A stretch of 58,990 nucleotides of DNA from positions 1 to 58,990 of the forward strand of contig JACPGM010000120.1 of the NCBI GenBank assembly GCA_016188985.1, in the 5' to 3' direction. Positions 1-8,935 of the stretch are shown here, one piece after another. The position numbers were made by a program, and so were the translations under genes. The stretch is from Lentisphaerota bacterium (lineage in GTDB: Bacteria > Verrucomicrobiota > Kiritimatiellia > JAAZAB01). The notes under the pieces were generated by a model. The model did not search any database. It had not been told where the DNA came from and saw nothing but the letters and a program-made list of their open reading frames with translations. Numbering within the stretch: position 1 is the first letter of the stretch; each line of letters begins with the position of its first letter.

Positions 1-147
1 ATGGCCTGTGGCTTTAGAAATCGGACTCATTACAAGTTGGCAATTTATTTTCATTGTGGCGGCTTAAACTTGTATCCGCGCCCGCTATCGTCGTAACCAC
101 TATATATTGGGGTGTTTCACTCTAAACCCGGAAGCGGCTATAATGTA

Positions 148-228
148 GCACCCCCTTTGGGGTGCATTGTCAGCAGGCCAAAGGCCTGCAACATCATAGC
201 CTGGGGTGGCCGCTTAGGCAACCCCAGG
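148..228. repeat. three tandem perfect hairpins downstream of the VWA operon
   Basis: Three perfect stems lie side by side: GCACCCC/GGGGTGC (148-154/159-165), GCAGGCC/GGCCTGC (173-179/183-189) and CCTGGGGT/ACCCCAGG (200-207/221-228). They end three bases after the stop codon of the operon's last gene, so they may stop transcription or protect the 3' end. No U-run follows on the minus strand, and the triple arrangement also fits a dispersed multi-hairpin repeat. The rest of 1-230 shows no convincing gene. Confidence 0.6.
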
Positions 229-230
229 AC

Positions 231-2456
231 TCAGGCCATATTTCTGAGTTTTCTCAGAAGCCATTCTAAGCTCAGCAAACCCAGAATGCAAGCCAAGACT
301 GGAATATTGTTCCAGAGCGAAAGGTAACCAACGTGCTCCTCCTTGGCGGCCGGCACGGTGACGGCGGCGAGTATCTGGCTGATTTCTTCTACTTCGCAAA
401 AACGGCCCTGGCTGGCCTTGGCCAGACTCTGCAATACCGCGCTATTGGCCGCGCGCGGCACGGTTTCCGGGGTAAAAGGTTGGACAAAAAACGGGAAAGG
501 CGCCGAGGTGAGCTTCTGGCCGCCGATTTCGCAAGTAGCCACGGCATTGTGCACGCCGGCTTTCTGCGGGGATACACTAACCAGGTAGCCGGGATATTTC
601 TTGCCGGCGGTCGTGGTAATGTCCTGCCGGGTCATGCGAAACGAGATGGCGCGTCCGTCCGGTTCCTGCACCTCGCAAGTTACCACGGCGTCCTTGACAG
701 CCTCCGGCGGCGCGGCCAGCCGCGCCTTGAGATCAATTGCCTCGCCCGGGAAAAGTTTGTCTTGATCGGCGGCCAGTTCCAGTTGGTAGGCCTGCATATC
801 CGCTTCGGTCGGCGAGAGCCACAGTAATAGCTGGCTCCATAGACGCTGGTAATAGTTGATGTTGCCGGGAGCTAATTGCCAGCGCCATAGCGAATCGGTC
901 AACACCGCGGCCACTTTACCCTGGCCGTATTGCTGGATTACCAGCACCGGCTGACGGCCGCGCTGTGTTTCCGTGTTCAGCAAGCTGGTGGCGCCTGGCC
1001 GGAGCGCGCCGCCGGTAAAGAGCGAAAGAACCGGCGGAACCTTATCCCAAATGGCCTGATCATCGGTGGTAAAAACCGGGTGCGCCCGGCCTTCGCCGGT
1101 CAGCGTCAGGTGAAACTCCTGCTCCTCGATAGTCAGCGGCTCCGTAGTCTTGATGGGCATGATTTTGGCCAAGGGACCGGACATCAATCCCTGGGCGCCC
1201 CAGGCTTTTGCGCCACCCAGAACCACCAGCGAGCCGCCATTGGCCACGAATGTGATAAGGGTTTCCGCGCGCTGGCTGCCCAGTTCCGCCTGATCGAGAT
1301 CGCCGAGAACCACCATCTTGACATTGAGCAACTGCTGCTCGTTCAAGTCCGGCACGGCGGCCGCCGCGGCGCCATAACTTAAAAACCGCCCGCCGGGTCC
1401 CCGGATGAAACAGGCCGGCGTAATCTCCTTAAGTCCATTGAGAACGCGAATAAGATACTTGGATTCCCAGCGCGGCACACCCTCGAGGTAGAGCAGACGA
1501 TTCTTGGTGTCAATAACCTGCACGGTGACGGAAGCAGCGTTGTCATTGGTGTGGCTTTCGCCCGCAATCGCCGGCACCCGCACGGTATAGGTGAAATTGC
1601 CAGTATCAGGGTGCGCCAGGCGGAAAGCCAGCTCGCGCCGGCCGCCTCCATCCGGGATTTCCACCGGCGCGGTGTTGATTAATTTATTTTCCCCGCCGGC
1701 GGCGCTGACGTAAAGCTCAACATCCACCGGGCGGCCCCGCGTGCCCTGGCCGGCGATGCCGACTTTGAGCTCGGTATCCCAGAGAACTATCACGCGCCGC
1801 GGCGTGTCCGGAACTTCGACGCGCAGGTCCGGCTCCACTTTCCAGATATCGGGCGGCTCCAACCGAACGGTATAGACCGGGTAGGGGCGGGTTTCGGCAG
1901 CCCATTCATCGCTGGCCTCGCGCGTGTCCAAGCCATCGCTCAAGAGCAGCACCCCGGCCACCGGCTGTCCCCGGTAACGCTCGAAGAGTTTGCCCAGCGA
2001 CTGGCCGAGCAAAGTGCTTTTGCCATCTGGATTCAGCCCCTGCGCTTCCGCCAGCGACTGGCGCGGACCCACCTCGCCGGACAAAGCAATGAAATCGAGC
2101 TCGCACGAGTTCCCCAGTGTCTTCACCCACGGCTGCTTCAGGACATCCTGTGCTGTCTCCCAGCGTGACTTCATGGTTATCCCCGGCGGTCGCAGACTCA
2201 TGCTGGCGGACTGGTCCAGCACCACAATGAAGCGCGGCTTGCGCAGTTCAGTCAATACCCGCTTCAGCGCCGGCAGTAACAGGCACCAGCCCAGAAGGAC
2301 AATAATCAGCATCCGTATAAAAGCCAGCAGCAGCATGCCCAAATTATGGGGTAGATACCGCCAGAAACTGAAAAGTCCGATGCCGGCGCCCAACGCCAGC
2401 GCCGCCACAATCAACGCCAGGGGCAACGTGTGTTCAACTATAAGCTCACCAGTCAT
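231..2456 (-). CDS. VWA-domain membrane protein with glutamine-amidotransferase-like domain
   Basis: The 741-residue protein has two N-terminal membrane helices (about residues 11-32 and 40-62), a von Willebrand A domain whose MIDAS motif DQSASMS starts at residue 81, a class I glutamine-amidotransferase-like region (about 320-570, with the LVVLGGAKAWG stretch but no clear catalytic Cys), and a C-terminal helix (about 712-735). This is the architecture of the large VWA proteins that sit with BatA and DUF58 genes in planctomycete and verrucomicrobial operons. It is the last gene of a minus-strand operon with the BatA-like, DUF58 and DUF4159 genes upstream. Its likely place is the inner membrane with the VWA domain on one face. 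The function is unproven, and the usual MoxR ATPase partner is not in the window. A run of hairpins follows the stop codon. Confidence 0.85.
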   Translation of the reverse strand: MTGELIVEHTLPLALIVAALALGAGIGLFSFWRYLPHNLGMLLLAFIRMLIIVLLGWCLLLPALKRVLTELRKPRFIVVLDQSASMSLRPPGITMKSRWETAQDVLKQPWVKTLGNSCELDFIALSGEVGPRQSLAEAQGLNPDGKSTLLGQSLGKLFERYRGQPVAGVLLLSDGLDTREASDEWAAETRPYPVYTVRLEPPDIWKVEPDLRVEVPDTPRRVIVLWDTELKVGIAGQGTRGRPVDVELYVSAAGGENKLINTAPVEIPDGGGRRELAFRLAHPDTGNFTYTVRVPAIAGESHTNDNAASVTVQVIDTKNRLLYLEGVPRWESKYLIRVLNGLKEITPACFIRGPGGRFLSYGAAAAAVPDLNEQQLLNVKMVVLGDLDQAELGSQRAETLITFVANGGSLVVLGGAKAWGAQGLMSGPLAKIMPIKTTEPLTIEEQEFHLTLTGEGRAHPVFTTDDQAIWDKVPPVLSLFTGGALRPGATSLLNTETQRGRQPVLVIQQYGQGKVAAVLTDSLWRWQLAPGNINYYQRLWSQLLLWLSPTEADMQAYQLELAADQDKLFPGEAIDLKARLAAPPEAVKDAVVTCEVQEPDGRAISFRMTRQDITTTAGKKYPGYLVSVSPQKAGVHNAVATCEIGGQKLTSAPFPFFVQPFTPETVPRAANSAVLQSLAKASQGRFCEVEEISQILAAVTVPAAKEEHVGYLSLWNNIPVLACILGLLSLEWLLRKLRNMA

Positions 2457-2461
2457 AAAAC

Positions 2462-2600
2462 CAGTCGTCAGTGTTCAGTCCGTCGTCTGGCGTCCGTCGT
2501 CCGTCCTCCGTAGCGCCTTGGCGAAGGAGAGTCCGTCGTCCCTGCTTCGCCCTTCGGGCTTCGCAGGGCAAGCCGTCGTCTGGCGTCTGTCATCCGCCCG
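2462..2600. repeat. family-B palindromic repeat (CCCTGC/GCAGGG core with CGTC-rich flanks)
   Basis: A core palindrome with arms CCCTGC (2540-2545) and GCAGGG (2563-2568) is flanked on both sides by CGTC/CTGGCGTC-rich tracts. The same combination is found inside murG (20371-20434), and related CGTC-rich tracts lie at about 48739-48776 and 49222-49260; a core-like hairpin is at 31637-31660. This copy fills the gap between the two VWA genes and runs into the 3' end of the BatA-like gene, whose last residues it may encode. Confidence 0.65.
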
Positions 2601-4803
2601 CGGCGACGCCCTTAACGCGGCCAGTCAAATCAATTTTTAATTGCTCCGTCAACGTTCGGCTCTTGCGGCTTGCGCGATTGGCGATAAAAAGTTCCACGCC
2701 GGCCAGCAGAAACGCCAGCCATAGCAAGGGCTCTGCCAGGGGGCGGCCGAGGCGCCGCTCCTTGACCAGCCGCAAGAGATCTTCCTTGCTTTCGACAACA
2801 TCGAGCTCGGAGATTCCGGTAAGCGCCGGTAAATCCGCGGGATTGACCCTGGTCAGGTCCGATTCTGAGCGCCGGACATTGACCGCAAAAGCCGGCTCGG
2901 CCTGGCTACGCGCCGGCGAGTGCTGCGTGTAAAAGCCGCTCTGAGTAACAGCCTCAATGACCAGCGAATTGTCCTGCCCGTTTTTGAGTGGGCGCAGCGT
3001 CACGCTGCGGCCGGCCGGATCACGTAATTCCGTGCCGGGAGCAAGCGCGCCGACAAGGTCGGCCAATACCAGATTGCGGCCCGTCCAGATAAAGCTCTGG
3101 CTTTGCTCCACGCCGGCCCCATAGAACACAACCTGGTGAATGATCGGCAGGAAAAACGGCGAGAGCGGCAAATTACTCCAACGGCGGTCCGCCGAAACTG
3201 AAAAGGCGAGCACATATCCATTGCCAACCTTCCGCCGCAACAACATAGGAACTTCCCGCTCCGCGGCAATGACAACTTCCGCCGCGGTCTCCAACTTGTC
3301 CCATTGCAGTTCGCGGGTGACGGCAATCGTCGGATAGGTGCCGGACGGCAAGTGCATACCTTGGAAGAGCGGGTCGCCCCGCTTGACCAGACGCAGTACG
3401 CGCCGTTGGGCGTCAGCGCCAAAATCAGCCAGATTAACCGGCTTGGCCGGCAGACAGGTCCAGTTGGCGTAATCGGCAATTGCGGCGCGATTACCCGGAA
3501 AGATGACGGCCACGCCGCCGCGCTGGACATATTGCTCGAGCGCGAGAAGCGCCTGGCCCTCCAGCGGCACGGCGTTGCACAGGAAAACACAGGCGGCGCC
3601 GGCCAATGCGTCGGCGCCAAGCGCCGCTGGGTCAATCCGCTGCGCAGTTATCGCGGAGTCCGTTCCTCCGGGATTCAGCGCGCGCATCAGGAAAAACGCA
3701 TCCTCTTCGGTTCCCACGCACAAAACGGGTAATTTTTCGTGGATGCGCAATAGAAAGTAAAAACTGTTGTCCAGCATGAGGCCATCGGGCGAGGTCTCGA
3801 TAAGGGCCGCATGGGTTCCCAGTTTGAGCGGCGGCAGGGCAAAGACACAAGTGGCACGGCCATCTTTCTCGAAGGACACCGAACGCTGACTGGCCGCCTG
3901 TCCGTTCACGGCCAGGGAGACATTCAAGCTCTGTTCAGGGCCATTATGCAGAAGCTTTACGGCAAGCTGTCCAGGCGTCTCCGGCATCAGCACCGTGGGC
4001 TGAATTTCAATATCAAGTGGCGCGGAATTATCGGGAGATGCCACGCCCAGCAAAGCCGCAATAATCGCGGTATCGGCGCTGATGTCCTTGGTGTCGAAGG
4101 GTAGCGCCGCGGTTGCCGCGGCGGCCGCATCAGCCCGATCAGTCTTATCCGGCTGATCGGTCTGTTCCGGCAATGGCTGAAATGAGTTCCACGGCAATTT
4201 CTGGCCATCAGTAATGATGAACAGTTCCTTTTCGCGACGCGATTCTTTCAGTGCGGCGAGAGCCGCTTCCACGGCCGGACGCAACTGCGCGGTAGTCGTG
4301 CCGGGGGAGAGCGAACGGATCTGCCCCAACACCAGGCTCAAGTCAGGCGTAAGTTGGGCAATCAACGGGGTAACATCCTCGTCGGCCAGGAACAGGCAGG
4401 CGCGGTCGCCAGGGCGCATTGCTTCAATCACGGCAATGGCTGCGTCCCGGGCCGCCAGCCAGACCCGGTTCTGACCGGAGACATAGTCCATGCTGTAAGA
4501 AACATCCAGCACGATGGCGATATCGCGCCGGGCGGCGCCGACCAGTTGGCGCAATGAGGTAAGACGCAGGACGGGCATGGTGAACGCCATGACCAGCAGC
4601 AGCACTAACAGCGTGCGCAGGAGCCAGAGGAGGATATTTTCCAGGCGGATACGGCTGGAGGCGCGCTGCTGGGCAACTTTCAAAAAGCGCACCGTGCTGA
4701 AGGGCATAACCACAATGCGCTGGCGTTGCCATAGATGCAGGATCAGCGGAATCAGCGCCGCGGCGAAGGCCCAGAGAAACAAAGGATTGAGCAATGACCA
4801 CAT
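2590..4803 (-). CDS. BatA-like aerotolerance-type VWA membrane protein
   Basis: The 737-residue protein opens with the BatA N-terminal signature (residues 1-80: a membrane helix, the LHLWQRQR segment and a second helix around 58-78). A VWA domain follows with MIDAS motif DVSYS at residues 100-104. The middle holds a low-complexity Asp/Ala stretch near 205-240 and the C-terminal part has a helix near 700. BatA proteins are inner-membrane VWA proteins often linked to envelope stress and MoxR chaperones; this role is inferred here from family membership. The gene is between the DUF58 gene and the other VWA gene on the same strand. Its last 15-20 residues border the family-B repeat, so the C-terminus may be repeat-derived. 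The ribosome binding site is weak. Confidence 0.85.
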   Translation of the reverse strand: MWSLLNPLFLWAFAAALIPLILHLWQRQRIVVMPFSTVRFLKVAQQRASSRIRLENILLWLLRTLLVLLLVMAFTMPVLRLTSLRQLVGAARRDIAIVLDVSYSMDYVSGQNRVWLAARDAAIAVIEAMRPGDRACLFLADEDVTPLIAQLTPDLSLVLGQIRSLSPGTTTAQLRPAVEAALAALKESRREKELFIITDGQKLPWNSFQPLPEQTDQPDKTDRADAAAAATAALPFDTKDISADTAIIAALLGVASPDNSAPLDIEIQPTVLMPETPGQLAVKLLHNGPEQSLNVSLAVNGQAASQRSVSFEKDGRATCVFALPPLKLGTHAALIETSPDGLMLDNSFYFLLRIHEKLPVLCVGTEEDAFFLMRALNPGGTDSAITAQRIDPAALGADALAGAACVFLCNAVPLEGQALLALEQYVQRGGVAVIFPGNRAAIADYANWTCLPAKPVNLADFGADAQRRVLRLVKRGDPLFQGMHLPSGTYPTIAVTRELQWDKLETAAEVVIAAEREVPMLLRRKVGNGYVLAFSVSADRRWSNLPLSPFFLPIIHQVVFYGAGVEQSQSFIWTGRNLVLADLVGALAPGTELRDPAGRSVTLRPLKNGQDNSLVIEAVTQSGFYTQHSPARSQAEPAFAVNVRRSESDLTRVNPADLPALTGISELDVVESKEDLLRLVKERRLGRPLAEPLLWLAFLLAGVELFIANRASRKSRTLTEQLKIDLTGRVKGVAAGG

Positions 4804-4860
4804 AACTTATTTTATGACTACTCAGGTGCCTGCACTTATTCAACCCGAACAGAGGCTTCC

Positions 4861-4935
4861 ACCACGGATTACACTGATGGCACGGATATTATTAATCATG
4901 TTCCCCATATCAGTGTAATCCGTGCAATCCGTGGT
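4861..4935. repeat. family-F inverted repeat (ATCCGTG type)
   Basis: Perfect 16-bp arms CACGGATTACACTGAT (4863-4878) and its complement (4909-4924) are framed by a second pair ACCACGGAT/ATCCGTGGT (4861-4869/4927-4935). The element fills the gap between the DUF58 and BatA-like genes. Related words (CCACGGAT, ATCCGTGG) flank the ORF-less group II intron at 47.2 and 48.07 kb. It can form a long cruciform or RNA hairpin within the operon transcript. Confidence 0.75.
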
Positions 4936-4945
4936 GATAGTTACC

Positions 4946-5845
4946 TTATTTTGACAACTGTTTGCGTTCTTCCAGGAAAGAACGTACAAAGCGTGCGGGT
5001 TCCTGATCGGTTCGGACCAGCCGGTAATCAATGTTCATTTCGGCGCAGGGCTTCCGATATTGCTCCAGGAATTGAGCGAACACCTGGCGATAGACCGTCG
5101 CCATGCCCCGCGGGTCGGCCACCACGGTTTCGCCGGTTTCCAGGTCAATGAAGCGGGCGCCTTGCTTGAATGAAAAATCGAGCTCGAGCGGGTCGAGGAT
5201 ATGAAAAATTATGACATCATGGTGCTGTTTGCGGAAATGCGCCAGAGCGCGTATGATTTCGGGCGGGTCATCCAGCAGATCCGAAAACAGAATGATCAGC
5301 GCCCGGCGCCGGACCGCTTCGGCCACCTGATGCAGTGTCTTGGCGGTCTGGGTGGTGGAAGTCGGCTGGCTCCGCGAAAGGGCTTTAACCAGATTGTTCA
5401 AGTGCGCGAAGGAATTACGCGCGCCGGCCTGAAAATCAATTTGGTCCGAATAAAGATACAGGCCGACCGAGTCGCGCGCCTTAACCACGACGTAGCCAAG
5501 GGAGGCGGCCAGGCGGCAAGCGTACAGGTATTTCATCGGCGGCCCGCTGGTGTAGCTCATCGAAGCGCTGCGGTCTATGATGAGATAGACGCGCAAGTTG
5601 GTTTCATCCTCATAGCGCCGGATGTAATAGCGGTCAGTGCGGCCCAGCACCTTCCAGTCCAGGCGCTTGGGATCGTCGCCGGTGACATAAGCGCGATGAT
5701 CGGCAAACTCGGTGCTGGCGCCTTTGAGATGACTGCGATGGCGGCCGGCCAGCGTGCCTTCGACCACGTAGCGCGACTGGATGCTGAGATGAGCCAGCCG
5801 CTGCAATTCCTGCGGCGATAACAAGTTGCTGATGCCATCCGCCAT
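4946..5845 (-). CDS. DUF58 domain protein (VWA-like fold)
   Basis: A 299-residue protein with the DUF58 hallmarks: the GDDPKRLDWKVLGRTD segment at about residues 57-71, the RRYEDE stretch at 76-81 and a VWA-type DRSASMS motif at 91-97. No membrane helix or signal peptide is evident. DUF58 proteins are usually encoded next to MoxR ATPases and VWA proteins, and that context is kept except for the missing ATPase. The gene ends 142 bases before the BatA-like start, with the family-F repeat in between. It starts six bases after the stop of the gene encoding the secreted 268-residue protein, so the two are probably co-transcribed. The biochemical activity is unknown. Confidence 0.88.
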   Translation of the reverse strand: MADGISNLLSPQELQRLAHLSIQSRYVVEGTLAGRHRSHLKGASTEFADHRAYVTGDDPKRLDWKVLGRTDRYYIRRYEDETNLRVYLIIDRSASMSYTSGPPMKYLYACRLAASLGYVVVKARDSVGLYLYSDQIDFQAGARNSFAHLNNLVKALSRSQPTSTTQTAKTLHQVAEAVRRRALIILFSDLLDDPPEIIRALAHFRKQHHDVIIFHILDPLELDFSFKQGARFIDLETGETVVADPRGMATVYRQVFAQFLEQYRKPCAEMNIDYRLVRTDQEPARFVRSFLEERKQLSK

Positions 5846-5851
5846 AATATC

Positions 5852-6658
5852 TCACTTCACTGGTCTGGGCAGAACCAGCCAATGGTCGCCATCGCTGAAG
5901 ATAATGATCTGGGCGCCAAGGTAGGCCAGGGTTATGCCCGCGGCCTGACCACCCTCGGAAAGAAGAACTTTTTCAGGCTTGTCCCCCAGGAGTTGGAAAG
6001 CCACGTTCCGGACGCCGCTGCCCATCGTGGAAATGGAAAGATTCTGAAGCTGAATTCGACCGGCATAAGGTTCGGCCAGCGCCTGGGCCAGGTCCGATGA
6101 TTCCCGCAGTTGTTTACTTTCCAGGCGGTAACGCTGGCCGCGCGCGCCTTTGATTACCTTGAAAGCCGTGAGCTCATATTGCCAAGGCGCGCCCCAACGG
6201 TCGGTCAGGGGCACGGCAGAGTTCGGGGAAGTTTTTTTAAGCGGCTGCAAGTTGACCGGATATTCGAGGTTATGGCGGTAATAATCGGCCAAGGCCGAGC
6301 GCACTTTTTCCCGGTCAAGCCGGGTGAGCCAGCGGCGGCTCATTTCAATGCCGGCTTGCGCGACCGGCGTGCCGGCGGCCGAGGCCGCCGCATTGAGCAG
6401 AGCGAGCGCTTCGTTTGTTTTACCAAGGCGTAAATAGTGCCAGGCCGCCAAGCCCTGGCTGGCGCTGAGCAGTTGATTAGTGGGGAAGGTCTGCTGAAAC
6501 TGCTGACAGGCCCGCGCGCCGGCTTCATGCTGCGCCGGGATATTGGTCGCGGCAGCCCAAAGCGCCCAGAGAGCTTGTTCTTCGGCCACGGTGGCGCCGA
6601 AACTGGGTAGACCCATACCGATGAATAAGAGCAGCAGTAGCCATTGCCTACCAACCAT
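5852..6658 (-). CDS. secreted protein of the VWA/DUF58 operon with GspG-like C-terminal motif
   Basis: The 268-residue product starts with a signal peptide (hydrophobic residues about 4-21, cleavage after FGA likely). Residues about 25-115 are helical and look TPR-like. Residues about 120-180 contain an ALADYYRHN...YPVNLQPL...DRWGAPWQYEL pattern that recalls the C-terminal part of type II secretion pseudopilin GspG, where a DPWGNPY-type motif ends the fold; the resemblance is by eye. The start is supported by an AAGGAA site nine bases upstream. The gene is tightly packed before the DUF58 gene. It is probably a periplasmic accessory factor of this operon; the specific role is unknown. Confidence 0.7.
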   Translation of the reverse strand: MVGRQWLLLLLFIGMGLPSFGATVAEEQALWALWAAATNIPAQHEAGARACQQFQQTFPTNQLLSASQGLAAWHYLRLGKTNEALALLNAAASAAGTPVAQAGIEMSRRWLTRLDREKVRSALADYYRHNLEYPVNLQPLKKTSPNSAVPLTDRWGAPWQYELTAFKVIKGARGQRYRLESKQLRESSDLAQALAEPYAGRIQLQNLSISTMGSGVRNVAFQLLGDKPEKVLLSEGGQAAGITLAYLGAQIIIFSDGDHWLVLPRPVK

Positions 6659-6721
6659 TGCAGAGATTTCCTTGAACTTGAAGGATGAAAGCGCGCGGCG
6701 CCTGAAATCAACCGCCCCGCT

Positions 6722-8254
6722 TCAGTGGGTCATGGTGTGCATCAGTATATTTTCGCCAAGACTCAGTGCGCCGGCGTCGTCGTAGCCAAAGGCATACGGA
6801 TTTTGCGCCATTTCCCAGCCGCCGGCGAGACCATACGGAGAATAAATCACCGCCAGTTGCCCATTCACTTCCAGGCTCAGTAAGCTGGGCGGAATGGTGG
6901 TCTTGCCGCCCAGTTGGGCGGAAAGGGCCGGGGTAACACCGAGAGTCTTGATCTGGTTAGGAAGCGTGAAAAGCGGCGACTCGACCGGCAGGGGACTAAA
7001 GGAACGGTCCGGGAATATCCTTTTCATTTCGCCCATAAAGGCCGCGTTGAAGGCGCGGCGACCACAACAGGCTTCGGCCAGCAGGCAGCCGCCCTTGTTC
7101 AGGTATTCGCGCAGGTTTTGCGCTTCGGCGTCGCTGAAGCGGAAGGCTTCGTGGCCGGTGATATAAAGAATAGGCATGTCGAAAATGCTTTTGTCGGAAA
7201 GTTGCAGCTCCTGCTGAGCGAACTTCACGGGAATATCCGTGCGGCGGTTGAATTGCTGCAACAGCACCGAGAGGCCGGCGTGGCGCGTCTTCCATTCGCC
7301 GTCGTAAATAACCTGTGCCACAAAAACCTTGCCGGCCTTGAGCGGGTCCGCGTCCGTGAAGGTCATGGCTTGGGCTACGCTCTTGGCCCAGGCGCGCTGG
7401 CTGGTGGCATAGGACATTATGTTGACGCCCAGTTTCATGGCGTCATCCGCCGAGTAGCCCATGAGGGTATCGTCATTGAGCGCGTCCCAGCCGATGGCCA
7501 GGCACCAACGCGAGATAATGGCCACGGTGCGGCAGTTGATGGTGACTCCGTAAAACAGAGGTTCGTCGGAGGTGTAGCCGGCAGCGCGCACGCCTTTGCG
7601 GTAAGTGACCTGGCCGATATCGTAATAGGAGTGAAAGAGCGGATGGTCGGAGGTCAGGCGCTGCAGTTTGGCTTCCGGGAAAATCGCGGTAAGCTCTTCC
7701 TTGGCCGAATCGAAGAACGGCTTGGAGCCCATGCCGGTATTGAAAATGATCGTGCCGCCCTTGAGCAGGTAATCGCGCAGGCGCTTGCGTTCCGCCGGCG
7801 TCCAACTGAAATGAAAGTGACCGCTGCGGTAAATGATCGGGTTTTTGTCGGGGTCCGTGCTGATCTCACCCAGCGACCGGTACTCGCTGGCAAAATTGAC
7901 GTTGACTTTGCCCTTCATGTCCTTGAGCAGGTTGCTCAGATCATTGGGCCGCGAGGCCCAATCCACCATGCCATACTGTGATTTGAGCTTTACGAACATT
8001 ACCGGCGGGCTGGGCGGGTTTTTCTTCTCCGAGCGCGACTGCGGCTGGACCGGCGGTCCCGGGTAAGGAATAAAGCTTTCGCCTGAGGACATGTTGGCCG
8101 GCGGCGGCGGTGGCGGCGCGGCCTTGATCGGCGAGACAAAGCCCGGCTCGTCCGAACCATCTCCCTGGAAAATGATCTGCGCCGGAAGCGGGGTGCTCAG
8201 CAGCCAATTGCAAAGTAAAAAAACCAATGTTGCTGATCTGAATTGAGGGTTCAT
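6722..8254 (-). CDS. DUF4159 domain protein, secreted
   Basis: The start at 8254 is chosen because an AGGAG site lies five bases upstream, giving 510 residues rather than the longer 518-residue reading. A signal peptide (residues about 1-26) is followed by a Pro-rich linker (about 40-85). Two DUF4159-like halves follow: one with a VNFASEY start and a LRDYLLKGGTIIFNTGMGS core, the other with FVAQVIYDGEW and LREYLNKGGCLLAEACCG. These cores look like Rossmann/GATase-type beta-strand plus Gly-rich turns. DUF4159 genes commonly travel with VWA/DUF58 operons, as here. It is the first gene of the five-gene set. It is predicted to be periplasmic, and no enzyme activity can be assigned. Confidence 0.85.
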   Translation of the reverse strand: MNPQFRSATLVFLLCNWLLSTPLPAQIIFQGDGSDEPGFVSPIKAAPPPPPPANMSSGESFIPYPGPPVQPQSRSEKKNPPSPPVMFVKLKSQYGMVDWASRPNDLSNLLKDMKGKVNVNFASEYRSLGEISTDPDKNPIIYRSGHFHFSWTPAERKRLRDYLLKGGTIIFNTGMGSKPFFDSAKEELTAIFPEAKLQRLTSDHPLFHSYYDIGQVTYRKGVRAAGYTSDEPLFYGVTINCRTVAIISRWCLAIGWDALNDDTLMGYSADDAMKLGVNIMSYATSQRAWAKSVAQAMTFTDADPLKAGKVFVAQVIYDGEWKTRHAGLSVLLQQFNRRTDIPVKFAQQELQLSDKSIFDMPILYITGHEAFRFSDAEAQNLREYLNKGGCLLAEACCGRRAFNAAFMGEMKRIFPDRSFSPLPVESPLFTLPNQIKTLGVTPALSAQLGGKTTIPPSLLSLEVNGQLAVIYSPYGLAGGWEMAQNPYAFGYDDAGALSLGENILMHTMTH

Positions 8255-8347
8255 TGGTTCTCCTATGAAAATTACCAATCCGCCTTTCTCAATCTGACCA
8301 TAGTATGCTTGTTGGCATGGTCAAAAGCAAGCAGATTATCAAGGTCA

Positions 8348-8842
8348 TCAATGGGCGGCAGGGTCAATCTCGTGCAGCAGTTCGATGCTGAGCTTAGGAC
8401 TGCGGCGGTCCTTGTGCTTGAGAACGGCCGGATCCACCACCAGCCGGTTCGGCGCCTCAAGACCAATGCTTGTGATCCGGCCATTGGCGGCCACGCTGTC
8501 GTTGGTGGTAAGCGTTTTGGCCAGCTCCAGGGAAAGGGACTTGGTAATGACCAGCGCAATTTCCAGGTCGGAACTGGGTTCCTGCGTCAGGAGCGTCAGC
8601 GCCCCGGCCGCTGGCCAATTATTGCTGATGGCCGTTATTCTCAGGTAGCGAAACGTGTGCAAGACACCCGTGGCTTGCCGCGCGATGGCCTGCTTGCCAA
8701 CGCGGTTGGTCTGGGACCAGGCCAGGGCCAGTTCATTGCCGTTGCGCACCGGCTCGGCGCGCGCGTCGAGCGTAAAACATAGACCGACAACCGAGAGGAC
8801 ACTGATAGTCAGCGCGTCTTTCATTGTCTTGAATCTGAGCAC
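8348..8842 (-). CDS. hypothetical secreted protein
   Basis: A 164-residue product with an N-terminal signal peptide: either residues 1-29 from the start at 8842, or from the internal Met at 8824 (MKDALTISVLSVVG...), which gives a more typical signal. The mature part is beta-rich with no motif I recognise. It lies upstream of the DUF4159 gene on the same strand, with a gap of about 93 bases, and is divergent from gatA. It may be the first gene of the VWA operon or an independent unit. Confidence that it is a real gene rests on the signal peptide, codon use and position. Confidence 0.6.
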   Translation of the reverse strand: MLRFKTMKDALTISVLSVVGLCFTLDARAEPVRNGNELALAWSQTNRVGKQAIARQATGVLHTFRYLRITAISNNWPAAGALTLLTQEPSSDLEIALVITKSLSLELAKTLTTNDSVAANGRITSIGLEAPNRLVVDPAVLKHKDRRSPKLSIELLHEIDPAAH

Positions 8843-8935
8843 TTAGGCTGAAAGCGTTCTTGACCGATTGCTTAAGCTGATTACGATATAAGCACGTTTT
8901 ACCGCGATTAACAAGCGCCGAGCGATTGAAGGACG

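Noticed and set aside
112-327. 71-residue plus-strand ORF over the tandem hairpins
   Set aside because: It lies on three palindromes and the 3' end of the VWA gene on the other strand; the translation is repeat-like with no signal of selection.
6914-7981. 355-residue plus-strand ORF opposite the DUF4159 gene
   Set aside because: It is antisense to a recognised gene and has no domain; typical GC-rich shadow.
8860-8892. promoter TTGACC...TATAAG before gatA
   Set aside because: The spacing of about 21 bases is too long for a confident call.
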